A DNA stretch of 39,351 bases from Clostridia bacterium. Lineage in GTDB: Bacteria > Bacillota > Clostridia > Christensenellales > Aristaeellaceae. The notes beneath the pieces are model-generated. The model was not told the origin of the DNA and made no database searches. It saw only the letters and a program-made list of their open reading frames with translations. Below, piece after piece: positions 1 through 8,084 of the stretch (positions are counted from its first letter, which is position 1; each line of letters opens with the position of its first letter). The stretch lies in the NCBI GenBank assembly GCA_017502305.1, contig JAFVVG010000012.1, positions 1-39,351 of the forward strand, written 5' to 3'. The position numbers and the translations under genes are program-made.

Positions 1-1
1 C

Positions 2-37
2 AAGATTGCCCGTGATACTGGGGTGATTGATTCATGA
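2..37 (+). CDS. 3' end of an upstream gene (partial)
   Basis: Only one plus-strand frame stays open from the window edge up to the ABC permease. It gives eleven codons ending in ...GVIDS and a TGA that overlaps the next start as ATGA. This four-base overlap suggests translational coupling to the permease. By position it may be the cognate ABC ATPase, since FtsX/MacB-type permeases are usually encoded just after their ATPase. The few residues visible do not prove that. Confidence 0.45.
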   Translation, partial: KIARDTGVIDS

Positions 38-2802
38 AAAAGCTAACGATCACTCATATCGCCTCAGCAGCTCTGCGGACGAACAAAAAGTCCTATGTGT
101 CGCTGATTGCTGGCATTTTCCTGTCCATCTTCTTTGTCAGCTGCATGGTGCTGGGTGTACACGGACTTGTCATGGCCAATGAAGCCCGCCGTGACGCCCG
201 CCTTGGCAGCCAGGATGCTTTCTGGCTGGATTGTGAGGAAACAGACGAGGTGCTGATGGCAAGTGGCCTGTACGACACCATCGGCCATGTGACCATTCCA
301 GCGGTGCATAAAGACACTTCAACCTCGGTTGGTTATTATGATGATACCGCTGCTGCCTTCCTGCACCGCAGCTTCATCGAAGGACGCATGCCGGAAAAGC
401 CGGGTGAAATCGCCATTGAGGAAAGCGCTCTGGCGCGGACGCGGTTAGATGGAATCGCTGTCGGTGACACAATCACGCTGACCCTCACGCCGGTCCAGGG
501 CATGGACGAAACGCGCAGCTTCACGCTGGTAGGGATTCTGGTTGACCAGAGCGCCGGTATGGAAGGCTACAACACTTACTACGATCTCCAAGACCATTTC
601 CCAGCCATGCTCATCCATCCGGAGGAGCCGTCCTTTGCAACCGGACGTCTGGTGCAGCACAAGCTGTTCTCCTTTGCACAGGGCGTGACGGGCTATTCGG
701 CACTCCGTCACTACATCCGCGTCGATGAAGAAGGGCATGTATGGCACGGTGATCTGATGGTCTTCGACGGCTATGACAGCCCCACTTGCTACCCCAACGA
801 TCTGCTTACGCCTAACCCAGAAGTGATACTGTACAGTGTGTGTATTGGTATCCTGGCTGGAACGCTGCTGTTGGCAACTTGTGTTGGCATTGCGGGAGCA
901 ATGGAAAGCCAGCTATCCCGTAAGCGCGACCAGATCGGCATGCTTCGTGCTGTTGGAGCGACGAAAAAGCAGATTCGCCGTATCTTCGGGCGTGAGGCAT
1001 TGCTGCTTGCGCTGATCATCTCGCCAACAGCGATGGCAGCAGGTTGCGTAGCGGCGTGGATGCTTTCCCGCATCGCTCCGATGCTGTTCCTGTTCAAACC
1101 AACCTGGTGGCTGCTGATCCCGGTATTGCTGCTGTCTATGATCGTCGTTCTGATTTCTGGTTGGCTGCCACTACGGCGGGCAAGTCAGTTGATGCCCATG
1201 TCGGTCATGCGTGATACAGAAATGCTGCGTAAGCTGCGGCGTGTTCGTATCCGGAAGACTTTCCGTCCCACCAGTGTGATGGCATGGCGGCAGCTCAGCA
1301 TTCGACCCGGACGGCAGATTGCCCCGGCACTGCTGATGGCGCTGCTGATGGTTGTTGTGAGCATGACGACCTTCCTCATCTACGACCGGATAACAGTCGT
1401 TGCGGCATCGGTGCTGGCAGAGCAACCCAGCTTCTACATAACTGGCAGCGATGCATACTTTGGTACTTACTATGACCGCGTATCTGGACAGCCGCTAACC
1501 ACCGGAGACATCGCCCAGCTTCGTAGATCACCGGGTGTGAAACGGATTGAGGTGGAAGCCGGTATCAGCCTTCTGCAGGAGTTTGATGATGAGATCCCCG
1601 AATACTGGAAGCCTGTTTACTATGGTATGGATCATGATGGAACCTATATCATCCACAATCTCGGCATTGGTAATCCCTACATGCTTTCGCCGGACGAGCT
1701 GCCTGAAGGAGTCCATGTCAGGGATAGAGCAGCGTACAATGCCATGCGGCAGTTCCTGAAGGTGGACGGGCATTTGGGTGAAGATCTGTATCTGCGAGTG
1801 GAGGTGATCGACCCGGAAGCGATAGCGCCGTATGTTGCCAGCGGGAAGATCGACCTTGCGGCAATCAATGCGGGAGAAGAGGTGCTTGTCGTCGCACCGA
1901 CGATGTACAGCTTTCTGAGTCCGGACGGTGCGTTGAACACCTACATGGGAAACGATAGTGATTCCTGGGTGGAACATCGTATGAGCGAACCTGGATATAC
2001 CTTGCTGGCTGCCATTGACAACGACGCCTATGTACCCGGGCAGGAACTGACACTGCACTACGTCTGGTCGGCAGATACGATCCCGACGGACGGTACGGAA
2101 GCGGACTATATCAGCTGCTATGAGCAGATGAACTATGTGAAGGTGAACGTTCACGTGGGCGCTGTGCTTGATGATGGATTTACGATGGGCGACTCTGTCA
2201 CGATACTGACCACTGAGCAAGGACTTCATGCCATGGGACTGCCCCTGACCCGCATATCCAACATCTATATTTACACTGACGATCTGACACTGGAAGAAGA
2301 GGCTGCCTTGGAAAAGCGCATCACCTCTATCAGCATGCGTGGCGCGGATTACACGGTCACCAATGGTCTTGCAGTCCGCCGCGAAAGCCGCCAGGACGAG
2401 ATGATGGTGTTTATGCTGTTGCTGGGGGTGTGCCTCATCCTGCTGACCGTGTGCGTCGCCCAGGTGACGGGAAGTGTAAGCCGCCGTATACGCGCTGAAA
2501 TACGTATGATCGGCACTATGCGGGCGGTGGGTGCGGACGAGCGTGTGATCTTCCGTATCTACGGCGGACAGGTTGCCATCAGTGTGCTGCTCGGAACCGT
2601 GGTCGGCCTGATCGCATACTGGTGTGTATTCCGTTTCCTTCCTTACGTCGGCTTGATGCGATTCGGCATGGTCAACTGGTTTACGCTGTGCGTACAATTG
2701 ATCTTTGCTGCGATCACACTGGGCGCGAGCTTACTGATTCTCCGCCTGCGCGTCCGTGACGTGACCCGTCACTCGATTGTCGAAAACATCCGGGAGTTGT
2801 GA
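34..2802 (+). CDS. FtsX/MacB-family ABC transporter permease, duplicated core
   Basis: A 922-residue membrane protein of the FtsX-like permease superfamily. Hydrophobic segments lie near residues 20-48, 264-290, 320-345, 358-378 and 428-450, with three more after about residue 795. Large extracytoplasmic regions separate them (about 50-260 and 450-790). The cytoplasmic-loop signature occurs twice, as IGMLRAVGATKKQI near residue 300 and IGTMRAVGADERVI near 825, so the protein is a tandem of two FtsX units. Members of this family work with a separate ATPase, either as mechanotransmission machines or in exporting lipoproteins and peptides. It is followed at once by a membrane-anchored Ig-repeat protein, a likely partner. 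The substrate cannot be told from the sequence. Confidence 0.88.
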   Translation: MKKLTITHIASAALRTNKKSYVSLIAGIFLSIFFVSCMVLGVHGLVMANEARRDARLGSQDAFWLDCEETDEVLMASGLYDTIGHVTIPAVHKDTSTSVGYYDDTAAAFLHRSFIEGRMPEKPGEIAIEESALARTRLDGIAVGDTITLTLTPVQGMDETRSFTLVGILVDQSAGMEGYNTYYDLQDHFPAMLIHPEEPSFATGRLVQHKLFSFAQGVTGYSALRHYIRVDEEGHVWHGDLMVFDGYDSPTCYPNDLLTPNPEVILYSVCIGILAGTLLLATCVGIAGAMESQLSRKRDQIGMLRAVGATKKQIRRIFGREALLLALIISPTAMAAGCVAAWMLSRIAPMLFLFKPTWWLLIPVLLLSMIVVLISGWLPLRRASQLMPMSVMRDTEMLRKLRRVRIRKTFRPTSVMAWRQLSIRPGRQIAPALLMALLMVVVSMTTFLIYDRITVVAASVLAEQPSFYITGSDAYFGTYYDRVSGQPLTTGDIAQLRRSPGVKRIEVEAGISLLQEFDDEIPEYWKPVYYGMDHDGTYIIHNLGIGNPYMLSPDELPEGVHVRDRAAYNAMRQFLKVDGHLGEDLYLRVEVIDPEAIAPYVASGKIDLAAINAGEEVLVVAPTMYSFLSPDGALNTYMGNDSDSWVEHRMSEPGYTLLAAIDNDAYVPGQELTLHYVWSADTIPTDGTEADYISCYEQMNYVKVNVHVGAVLDDGFTMGDSVTILTTEQGLHAMGLPLTRISNIYIYTDDLTLEEEAALEKRITSISMRGADYTVTNGLAVRRESRQDEMMVFMLLLGVCLILLTVCVAQVTGSVSRRIRAEIRMIGTMRAVGADERVIFRIYGGQVAISVLLGTVVGLIAYWCVFRFLPYVGLMRFGMVNWFTLCVQLIFAAITLGASLLILRLRVRDVTRHSIVENIREL

Positions 2803-2807
2803 TTTTG

Positions 2808-4085
2808 ATGAAAAGAATAGCTTTGCTGTGCATGACAGCCTTGTTCCTTATACCCATTTTCGCTTTCGCAGAAGGCAGTATCGGTTTGAATGAAACCGCT
2901 GTTTTCGGAGATATGTCATGCTCCTGGGCGCAGGGATATGAACCACGCATTTCGGGCAGCACTCTGATTGTGCTTGCGCCCTTGAATGTTGACGGCATTT
3001 CCGGTTCGGTGAAGGTTGAACTGTTTGCCGATGACGCAGCGATTTCACCACTGAAGACACAGGGGGTATACACAACTGTCTATCGAAGTGAAGGCGGTGC
3101 TTACAATACCACGCTGAAAGCCAATCTGGTCAAAGGTCGCGTGAACGGCGACTACCCCTGCACACTGGTCTTTACGGCTAAAGACAGCGAGGGGAATACA
3201 GTTCGGGGTGAACACCATTTTGTGCTGCACATTCGCGATGGACGCAAGCCTGATGAAACCATCCGCCCAGTGATCTCGGATGTGGATGCTACCTTTCATG
3301 TGGGCGAGGACAGCACTTTGACAGCCGTTCTCACCAATCCCAGTCAATATGCTGATCTGACCGGCATGACGCTCCGCGTGACTGACGCTTCCGGCGACAT
3401 TCTTCCGGCTGGTACGGATGTAATCCTCCTGCCTGATATGACAGCGGGTACTGCCCAAACAATTTCCGTTCCCCTGAAGGTGAAGACCAATGCTTCTATT
3501 TCGCTGCATACGCTGAAATTCGATTTGAGCTGGACGGCCCTGGATGCAGCAGGAACATGGTCGGAGAGTTTCACCCTTCCCGTCAATCAGGAAATCAGAT
3601 TGGAGCATGGTGGCGTCCAGCTGGCTACGACGATTCTGCAAAGCGAAATGGCAACACTGACGGTTCCTGTTATGAACATGGGCCGTTCCGAACTCAGCAA
3701 TGTCATGGCGACGCTGAGCCTGCCGGGGATCACCGAAAGGCAAAGCGTCCTTGTGGGAACGCTGGCTCCGGGTGAAACCAAGTCCGCCAAGCTGACCTTC
3801 ATTCCCGGCACGGACGATCTGGGGCTTCATCAGGGAACCCTGACGATTACCGGCGAGGATGCGTATGGCAACACAGCTTCAATGACTGTGCAGGTTGAAA
3901 CTACTGTCGAGGAACCGGTTGTGGTTGCTGCCAGTTCTGAGGGGAGCCAGGAAGTTGAAACGCGGACATTCCCGTGGCTGGTGATTGCATTGGGTGCTGG
4001 CTGCGGTGTGCTGCTGCTGGTCTGCATTATTCAGGGATCTGTGCTGCGGAAGAAGATCCGGAAGCTGGAAGAAGATAAGCTGTAA
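2808..4085 (+). CDS. Secreted, membrane-anchored protein with CARDB-like Ig repeats
   Basis: The protein has an N-terminal signal peptide (hydrophobic stretch ending FAFAEG). A long beta-rich region of roughly 350 residues follows, with repeated Ig-like features: segments such as LTVPVMNMGRSELSNV and a GTLAPGETKSAKLTF-type strand are typical of CARDB/NEW3 domains. A single C-terminal transmembrane helix (about FPWLVIALGAGCG onward) ends in a short charged tail, so most of the protein should face outward. The ATG at 2808 is preferred, with GGGAG upstream. GTG at 2799, overlapping the permease stop, and TTG at 2805 are alternatives in the same frame. Tight coupling to the permease suggests a joint role at the cell surface; no enzymatic motif is visible. 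Confidence 0.75.
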   Translation: MKRIALLCMTALFLIPIFAFAEGSIGLNETAVFGDMSCSWAQGYEPRISGSTLIVLAPLNVDGISGSVKVELFADDAAISPLKTQGVYTTVYRSEGGAYNTTLKANLVKGRVNGDYPCTLVFTAKDSEGNTVRGEHHFVLHIRDGRKPDETIRPVISDVDATFHVGEDSTLTAVLTNPSQYADLTGMTLRVTDASGDILPAGTDVILLPDMTAGTAQTISVPLKVKTNASISLHTLKFDLSWTALDAAGTWSESFTLPVNQEIRLEHGGVQLATTILQSEMATLTVPVMNMGRSELSNVMATLSLPGITERQSVLVGTLAPGETKSAKLTFIPGTDDLGLHQGTLTITGEDAYGNTASMTVQVETTVEEPVVVAASSEGSQEVETRTFPWLVIALGAGCGVLLLVCIIQGSVLRKKIRKLEEDKL

Positions 4086-4163
4086 AGGGCTTAATGAGTG
4101 TCCAGAATAACTCGAAATAAAATCTCTCGACATAGCTTTTGTTGAAAACAAGATGCGTATCAT

Positions 4164-4205
4164 ACCAAACAAGCCTCCTGCGAGAATACAGGAGGCTTGT
4201 TTGGT
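4164..4205. terminator. Strong hairpin between convergent transcription units
   Basis: A perfect 17-bp inverted repeat (ACCAAACAAGCCTCCTG and its complement) encloses an 8-base loop. It lies between the end of the plus-strand permease/Ig-protein pair and the end of the minus-strand pump operon, so it probably stops transcription in both directions. The U-rich part lies within the stem (TTGTTTGG) and in AAATTT just after it, rather than as a clean T run. The rest of 4086-4283 shows nothing recognisable. Confidence 0.8.
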
Positions 4206-4283
4206 AAATTTGTACGCGCCATCAGTTTTGGATAGATTTATCCTTGACAAATGGCTTCTTCAGAAGTCACTTTTTTGAAACCG

Positions 4284-5684
4284 TTAAACGGGCATGGTCT
4301 TGTCGGCCTTGTCCAGCATGGTGGAATCCACCTTCAGCTGCTGGGCAGCGCGGTACTCGAAGTACTTGGGCGCGACCTTGGGGAACATGGCGTAGGACAG
4401 CACGTCCTCCTCCTTCTGGTACCACTCGCGCATTTCCTCGCGCAGGGTCTCCAGCTCGGGGGGCAGGTCGTCGGCAAAGCGGTGGGTGATCACCTTGGTA
4501 TCGCCGATGCACTTCTTGCGCACATCCTCGTTAACCTCAGCGGGCAGCTTGCCATAGCGGCCGGCCAGCAGATCCTTGGACTCCTTGGGCACCATCTTGT
4601 AGCGCTCGCCGCCCAGCACGTTCATCACGGCCTGGGTGCCAACGATCTGAGAGGTGGGGGTCACCAGCGGAGGATAGCCAAAGTCCTTGCGGACGCGCGG
4701 CACCTCAGCCAGCACATCGTAGTACTTATCCATCTGATTGGCCTGCTTCAGCTGGCCGATCAGGTTGGAGAGCATGCCGCCGGGCACCTGATACTGCAGG
4801 GTCTTCACGTCCACACCCAGCACGCGGGCGGGGTCGCGCCAGCCGTCGTTGGTCAGGCGGTCAGCCACCTTGCGGAAGTACTCAGCCAGGTCAGCCAGCA
4901 GATTCAGGTCGATGCCGGTATCATACTCGGTGCCCTGGAGCGTGGCCACCAGGGACTCGGTAGCGGGCTGAGCGGTACCGCTGCCCAGGGGGGACAGGCA
5001 GGTATCCACCACGTCCACGCCGGCTTCCACAGCCTTCAGCAGAACCATGTCGCCGGTGCCGGTGGTGTTGTGGGTGTGCAGCACAATGGGCAGGCTGGTG
5101 GCGGCCTTCAGGCGCTTCACCAGGCTGTATGCCTTGTAGGGCAGCAGCAGGTTGGCCATGTCCTTGATGCAGATCAGGTCGGCGCCCATCTTCTCGATTT
5201 CTTCAGCCAGCTTCACGAAATAATCCTCGTTATGCACGGGAGATTCGGTGTAGCTCAGGGCGATCTCCGCCTTGCCGCCATACTTCTTGGTGGCCTTCAC
5301 GGCGGTCTGCATGTTGCGCAGGTCGTTCAGGGCGTCGAAGCAGCGGATGATGTCAATGCCGTTTTCCACAGCCTTCTTGACGAAGAACTCCACCACGTCG
5401 TCGCTGTAGGGGCGGTAGCCCAGCAGGTTCTGGCCGCGCAGGAGCATCTGGGTCTTGGTGTTGGGCAGGGCGGCACGCAGCTTGCGCAGGCGCTCCCAGG
5501 GATCTTCATTCAGGAAGCGCAGGCAGCTGTCGTAGGTAGCGCCGCCCCAGCATTCCAGGGAGTAGTAGCCCACCTTGTCCAGCATTTCGCAGGCAGGGAG
5601 CATTTCCTCCGTGCGCATACGGGTAGCGGCCTGGGACTGGTGGCCGTCGCGCAGGATGGTATCGGTAATTTGTACCTTGGGCAT
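4284..5684 (-). CDS. oadA: Oxaloacetate decarboxylase alpha / 5S transcarboxylase-type carboxyltransferase
   Basis: A 466-residue member of the HMGL-like TIM-barrel carboxyltransferase family (OadA, PycB, 5S subunit of transcarboxylase). It should transfer carboxyl between oxaloacetate/pyruvate and biotin on a carrier. Visible family features are TILRDGHQS near the N terminus (metal-binding Asp), ECWGGATYD, CIKDMANLL with the lysine that is carbamylated in the family, and HTHNTTG with metal-ligand histidines. Classical OadA is about 590 residues with a C-terminal biotinyl domain. This one ends after the carboxyltransferase part, so the carrier must be the separate protein at 7226-7636. It is the last gene of the pump operon, with AGGAGG before the start. 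Direction and true substrate are inferred, not shown. Confidence 0.88.
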   Translation of the reverse strand: MPKVQITDTILRDGHQSQAATRMRTEEMLPACEMLDKVGYYSLECWGGATYDSCLRFLNEDPWERLRKLRAALPNTKTQMLLRGQNLLGYRPYSDDVVEFFVKKAVENGIDIIRCFDALNDLRNMQTAVKATKKYGGKAEIALSYTESPVHNEDYFVKLAEEIEKMGADLICIKDMANLLLPYKAYSLVKRLKAATSLPIVLHTHNTTGTGDMVLLKAVEAGVDVVDTCLSPLGSGTAQPATESLVATLQGTEYDTGIDLNLLADLAEYFRKVADRLTNDGWRDPARVLGVDVKTLQYQVPGGMLSNLIGQLKQANQMDKYYDVLAEVPRVRKDFGYPPLVTPTSQIVGTQAVMNVLGGERYKMVPKESKDLLAGRYGKLPAEVNEDVRKKCIGDTKVITHRFADDLPPELETLREEMREWYQKEEDVLSYAMFPKVAPKYFEYRAAQQLKVDSTMLDKADKTMPV

Positions 5685-5735
5685 AGGTTCTTCCTCCTAT
5701 ATCCGAAAGTCGTTAATTTTCTGTCTACTGTCTGC

Positions 5736-7190
5736 TTAGCCGAACATGGAAAGCAGCACGCCTGCCGCGATGGCAGAGCCGATCACGCCGGCCACATTGG
5801 GGCCCATGGCATGCATCAGCAGGAAGTTGGCGGGGTTAGCCTGCTGGCCAACCTTCTGGGAAACACGGGCGGCCATGGGCACGGCGGAAACGCCGGCAGA
5901 GCCGATCAGCGGGTTGATCTTGCCGCCGGTGACCCAGTTCATCACCTTGGCCAGCAGCACACCAGCAGCGGTACCAATGGCAAAGGCCACAATGCCCATA
6001 GCGATGATCAAGATGGTGTCCGTCGTCAGGAAGGTGCTGGCCGTAGCGGTGGCGCCCACCGTGACGCCTAGGAAGATGGTCACGATGTTCATCAGCTCGT
6101 TCTGCATGGTCTTGTTCAGGCGCTCGGTTACGCCGCATTCCTTGGCCAGGTTGCCCATCATCAGGCAGCCGACGAGGGGGGTAGCGGAGGGCAGCAGCAG
6201 GCTGACCAGGATGGTCACCACAATGGGGAACAGGATCTTCTGGGTCTTGGTGGCAGGTTTGAGCTGCTCCATGACAATTTGACGTTCCTTCTTGGTGGTC
6301 AGGGCCTTCATGATCGGAGGCTGAATGACGGGCACCAGAGCCATGTAGCTGTAAGCGGCCACAGCGATGGGGCCCAGCAGGTGGGGCGCCAGCTTGCCGG
6401 TGAGCCAGATGGCGGTGGGGCCGTCAGCGCCGCCGATGATGCCGATGGCGCCGGCCTCCTGGGGCGTGAAGCCCAGCAGGCTGGCCGTGATGAAGGTGAA
6501 GAAGATGCCCGCCTGGGCGGCAGCGCCCAGCAGCAGGGTCTTGGGGTTGGAGATCAGGGGACCGAAGTCGGTACCGGCACCCACGCCCATAAAGATCAGG
6601 CAGGGGTAGATACCCAGCTTCACGCCCAGATACAGGTAGTCCAGGAGGCCCGCGGCGATCTCCTTGCCGGAGGTGGCCAGCAGCACGCCCATCTCGGAAT
6701 ACACCTGGCCGCCATTCAGGAAGGCATGCTCCATCACCACATTGGCGGCGTTGCCATTAGCGGCGATGGAGGCCAGCACCTCGCTCAGGGGGGCCAGCAC
6801 AGTAGCTTCCACATTCACAGCGGTGGTGAAGTGGCCGATGATAGCACCACTTGCGCTGTTGATGATCTGGCCCGCGGCGTTGACCACATAAGCGGCCTGA
6901 TCCAGCAGGTTATTGCCGTCTATCAGCAGCGCACCGCCGAACAGGCCCCAGTTCACGTGGCCGCCGGCGAAAAGTTCTTCGTGGTATACCTCGCTGCCCA
7001 GCAGGTTGGTCAGCAGCATACCGAAAGCTATGGGCAACAGCAGCAGGGGCTCAAACTGCTTCACAATGGCCAGGTACATCAGCGAGCAGGCAACGCCCAC
7101 CATCACCAGGGCCAGGGGATCAGCCACAAACTGCGCGATGCCCGAGGACTTGTACAGATCCACCAGGGTCTGCATCACATCGATCTGCAT
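5736..7190 (-). CDS. oadB: Sodium-translocating decarboxylase beta subunit
   Basis: The integral-membrane subunit that decarboxylates carboxybiotin and exports sodium ions (OadB/MmdB/GcdB family). Hallmarks are PIAFGMLLTNL, GVGAGTDFGPLI, GGADGPTAIW, SYMALVPVIQPPI and GVTVGATATASTFL, which carry the conserved polar residues of the ion path. At 484 residues it is longer than the usual 370-430. The extra length sits between about residues 65 and 170, after the first membrane segments, and contains a stretch rich in Ala, Asn and Val. The stop is close to the oadA ribosome site (51 bases apart) and the start close to the biotin carrier stop, consistent with one polycistronic message. Confidence 0.92.
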   Translation of the reverse strand: MQIDVMQTLVDLYKSSGIAQFVADPLALVMVGVACSLMYLAIVKQFEPLLLLPIAFGMLLTNLLGSEVYHEELFAGGHVNWGLFGGALLIDGNNLLDQAAYVVNAAGQIINSASGAIIGHFTTAVNVEATVLAPLSEVLASIAANGNAANVVMEHAFLNGGQVYSEMGVLLATSGKEIAAGLLDYLYLGVKLGIYPCLIFMGVGAGTDFGPLISNPKTLLLGAAAQAGIFFTFITASLLGFTPQEAGAIGIIGGADGPTAIWLTGKLAPHLLGPIAVAAYSYMALVPVIQPPIMKALTTKKERQIVMEQLKPATKTQKILFPIVVTILVSLLLPSATPLVGCLMMGNLAKECGVTERLNKTMQNELMNIVTIFLGVTVGATATASTFLTTDTILIIAMGIVAFAIGTAAGVLLAKVMNWVTGGKINPLIGSAGVSAVPMAARVSQKVGQQANPANFLLMHAMGPNVAGVIGSAIAAGVLLSMFG

Positions 7191-7225
7191 CGTATCAACT
7201 CTCTTTCGTCAAAGCTGCCAAGCGA

Positions 7226-7636
7226 TCAGGCCAGGGTCACCAGCACATCGCCGGCGTTGACGGAAGCGCCCTTGCTCACCACAACCTGGGCCACGGTGCC
7301 GTCCTTGGGAGCGGGAATCTCGTTTTCCATCTTCATGGCTTCCAGCACGCACAGCACGTCGCCGGCCTTCACAGCCTGGCCAGCGGCCACCTTCACGTCC
7401 AGGATGGTGCCGGGCATGGGAGCCTTCACAGGGTCACCGCCGCCAACAACAGGCGCAGCCTTGGGAGCAGCGGGAGCGGGAGCAGCAGGGGCGGCAGCCA
7501 CAGGAGCGGGAGCAGCCACGGGGGCAGGAGCAGCAACAGGGGCAGCCACGGGAGCCACAGCGCGCACAGCGCCGCCGACTTCTTCCACGTCCACAACATA
7601 GGTCTGGCCATTCACGGTGATATTAAAAGTACGCAT
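7226..7636 (-). CDS. Biotin carboxyl carrier protein of the sodium-pump decarboxylase
   Basis: A 136-residue carrier. A short N-terminal beta region (residues 1-20) leads into an Ala/Pro linker of about 40 residues, then a biotinyl domain. The biotin attachment motif EAMKMEN is present, with Lys near residue 102. It shuttles CO2 on biotin between the carboxyltransferases at 4284-5684 and 8085-9569 and the membrane subunit OadB. Equivalent subunits are called 1.3S in transcarboxylase, MmdC or GcdC. AGGAGG lies seven bases before the start. The long Ala/Pro linker is typical and allows the swinging movement. Confidence 0.93.
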   Translation of the reverse strand: MRTFNITVNGQTYVVDVEEVGGAVRAVAPVAAPVAAPAPVAAPAPVAAAPAAPAPAAPKAAPVVGGGDPVKAPMPGTILDVKVAAGQAVKAGDVLCVLEAMKMENEIPAPKDGTVAQVVVSKGASVNAGDVLVTLA

Positions 7637-7677
7637 GATTTATTTCCTCCTAAAATATGTTGTCAATGATTGATTCA

Positions 7678-8064
7678 TCAGAAACGGGAATAGATCTGCT
7701 CTTCGCGGCCGGCCTTCTGCCAGGCAGAGGCATTGGTCACGCGGCGGATGCGGCGCACGGTGAAAGCAGCGCCATCGTCCATCATGGCAGCCACCGCAGC
7801 GGAAATCACAGCGATGAGCTCCTCATCCTGGGCAGCCACAGCAGCAGCAATGACAGCCATCAGCTGCTCATCCTGCTGCGCAGGAGCGGCAGGAGCAGGG
7901 GCAGGCTTGGCAGGAGCGGCTGCCTTCTTTTCCTTCTTGGGCTTGCCCGAACCACCGGTGAAGATGTTGACCAGCTTGATCAAGCCAATCAGCACCACCA
8001 ACCCGGCGAACACAATCGCTACGCCGATGCCGGTGACGGTCAGGCCGAAAATCAAAGTTTCCAT
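7678..8064 (-). CDS. oadG: Sodium-pump decarboxylase gamma subunit, OadG type
   Basis: A small subunit that anchors and stabilises the decarboxylase complex at the membrane. It has one N-terminal transmembrane helix (about residues 5-35, ending LVNIFTGG), a Lys/Ala/Pro-rich linker and a C-terminal soluble part ending in a basic region (WQKAGREEQIYSRF), as expected for OadG/MmdD. Unusually, the acidic-alanine helix typical of this family occurs twice back to back, as DEQLMAVIAAAVAA and DEELIAVISAAVAA, which looks like a recent internal duplication. It lies between the CoA carboxyltransferase and the biotin carrier. Confidence 0.85.
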   Translation of the reverse strand: METLIFGLTVTGIGVAIVFAGLVVLIGLIKLVNIFTGGSGKPKKEKKAAAPAKPAPAPAAPAQQDEQLMAVIAAAVAAQDEELIAVISAAVAAMMDDGAAFTVRRIRRVTNASAWQKAGREEQIYSRF

Positions 8065-8084
8065 ACCTTACACGTTCCTTTCCG

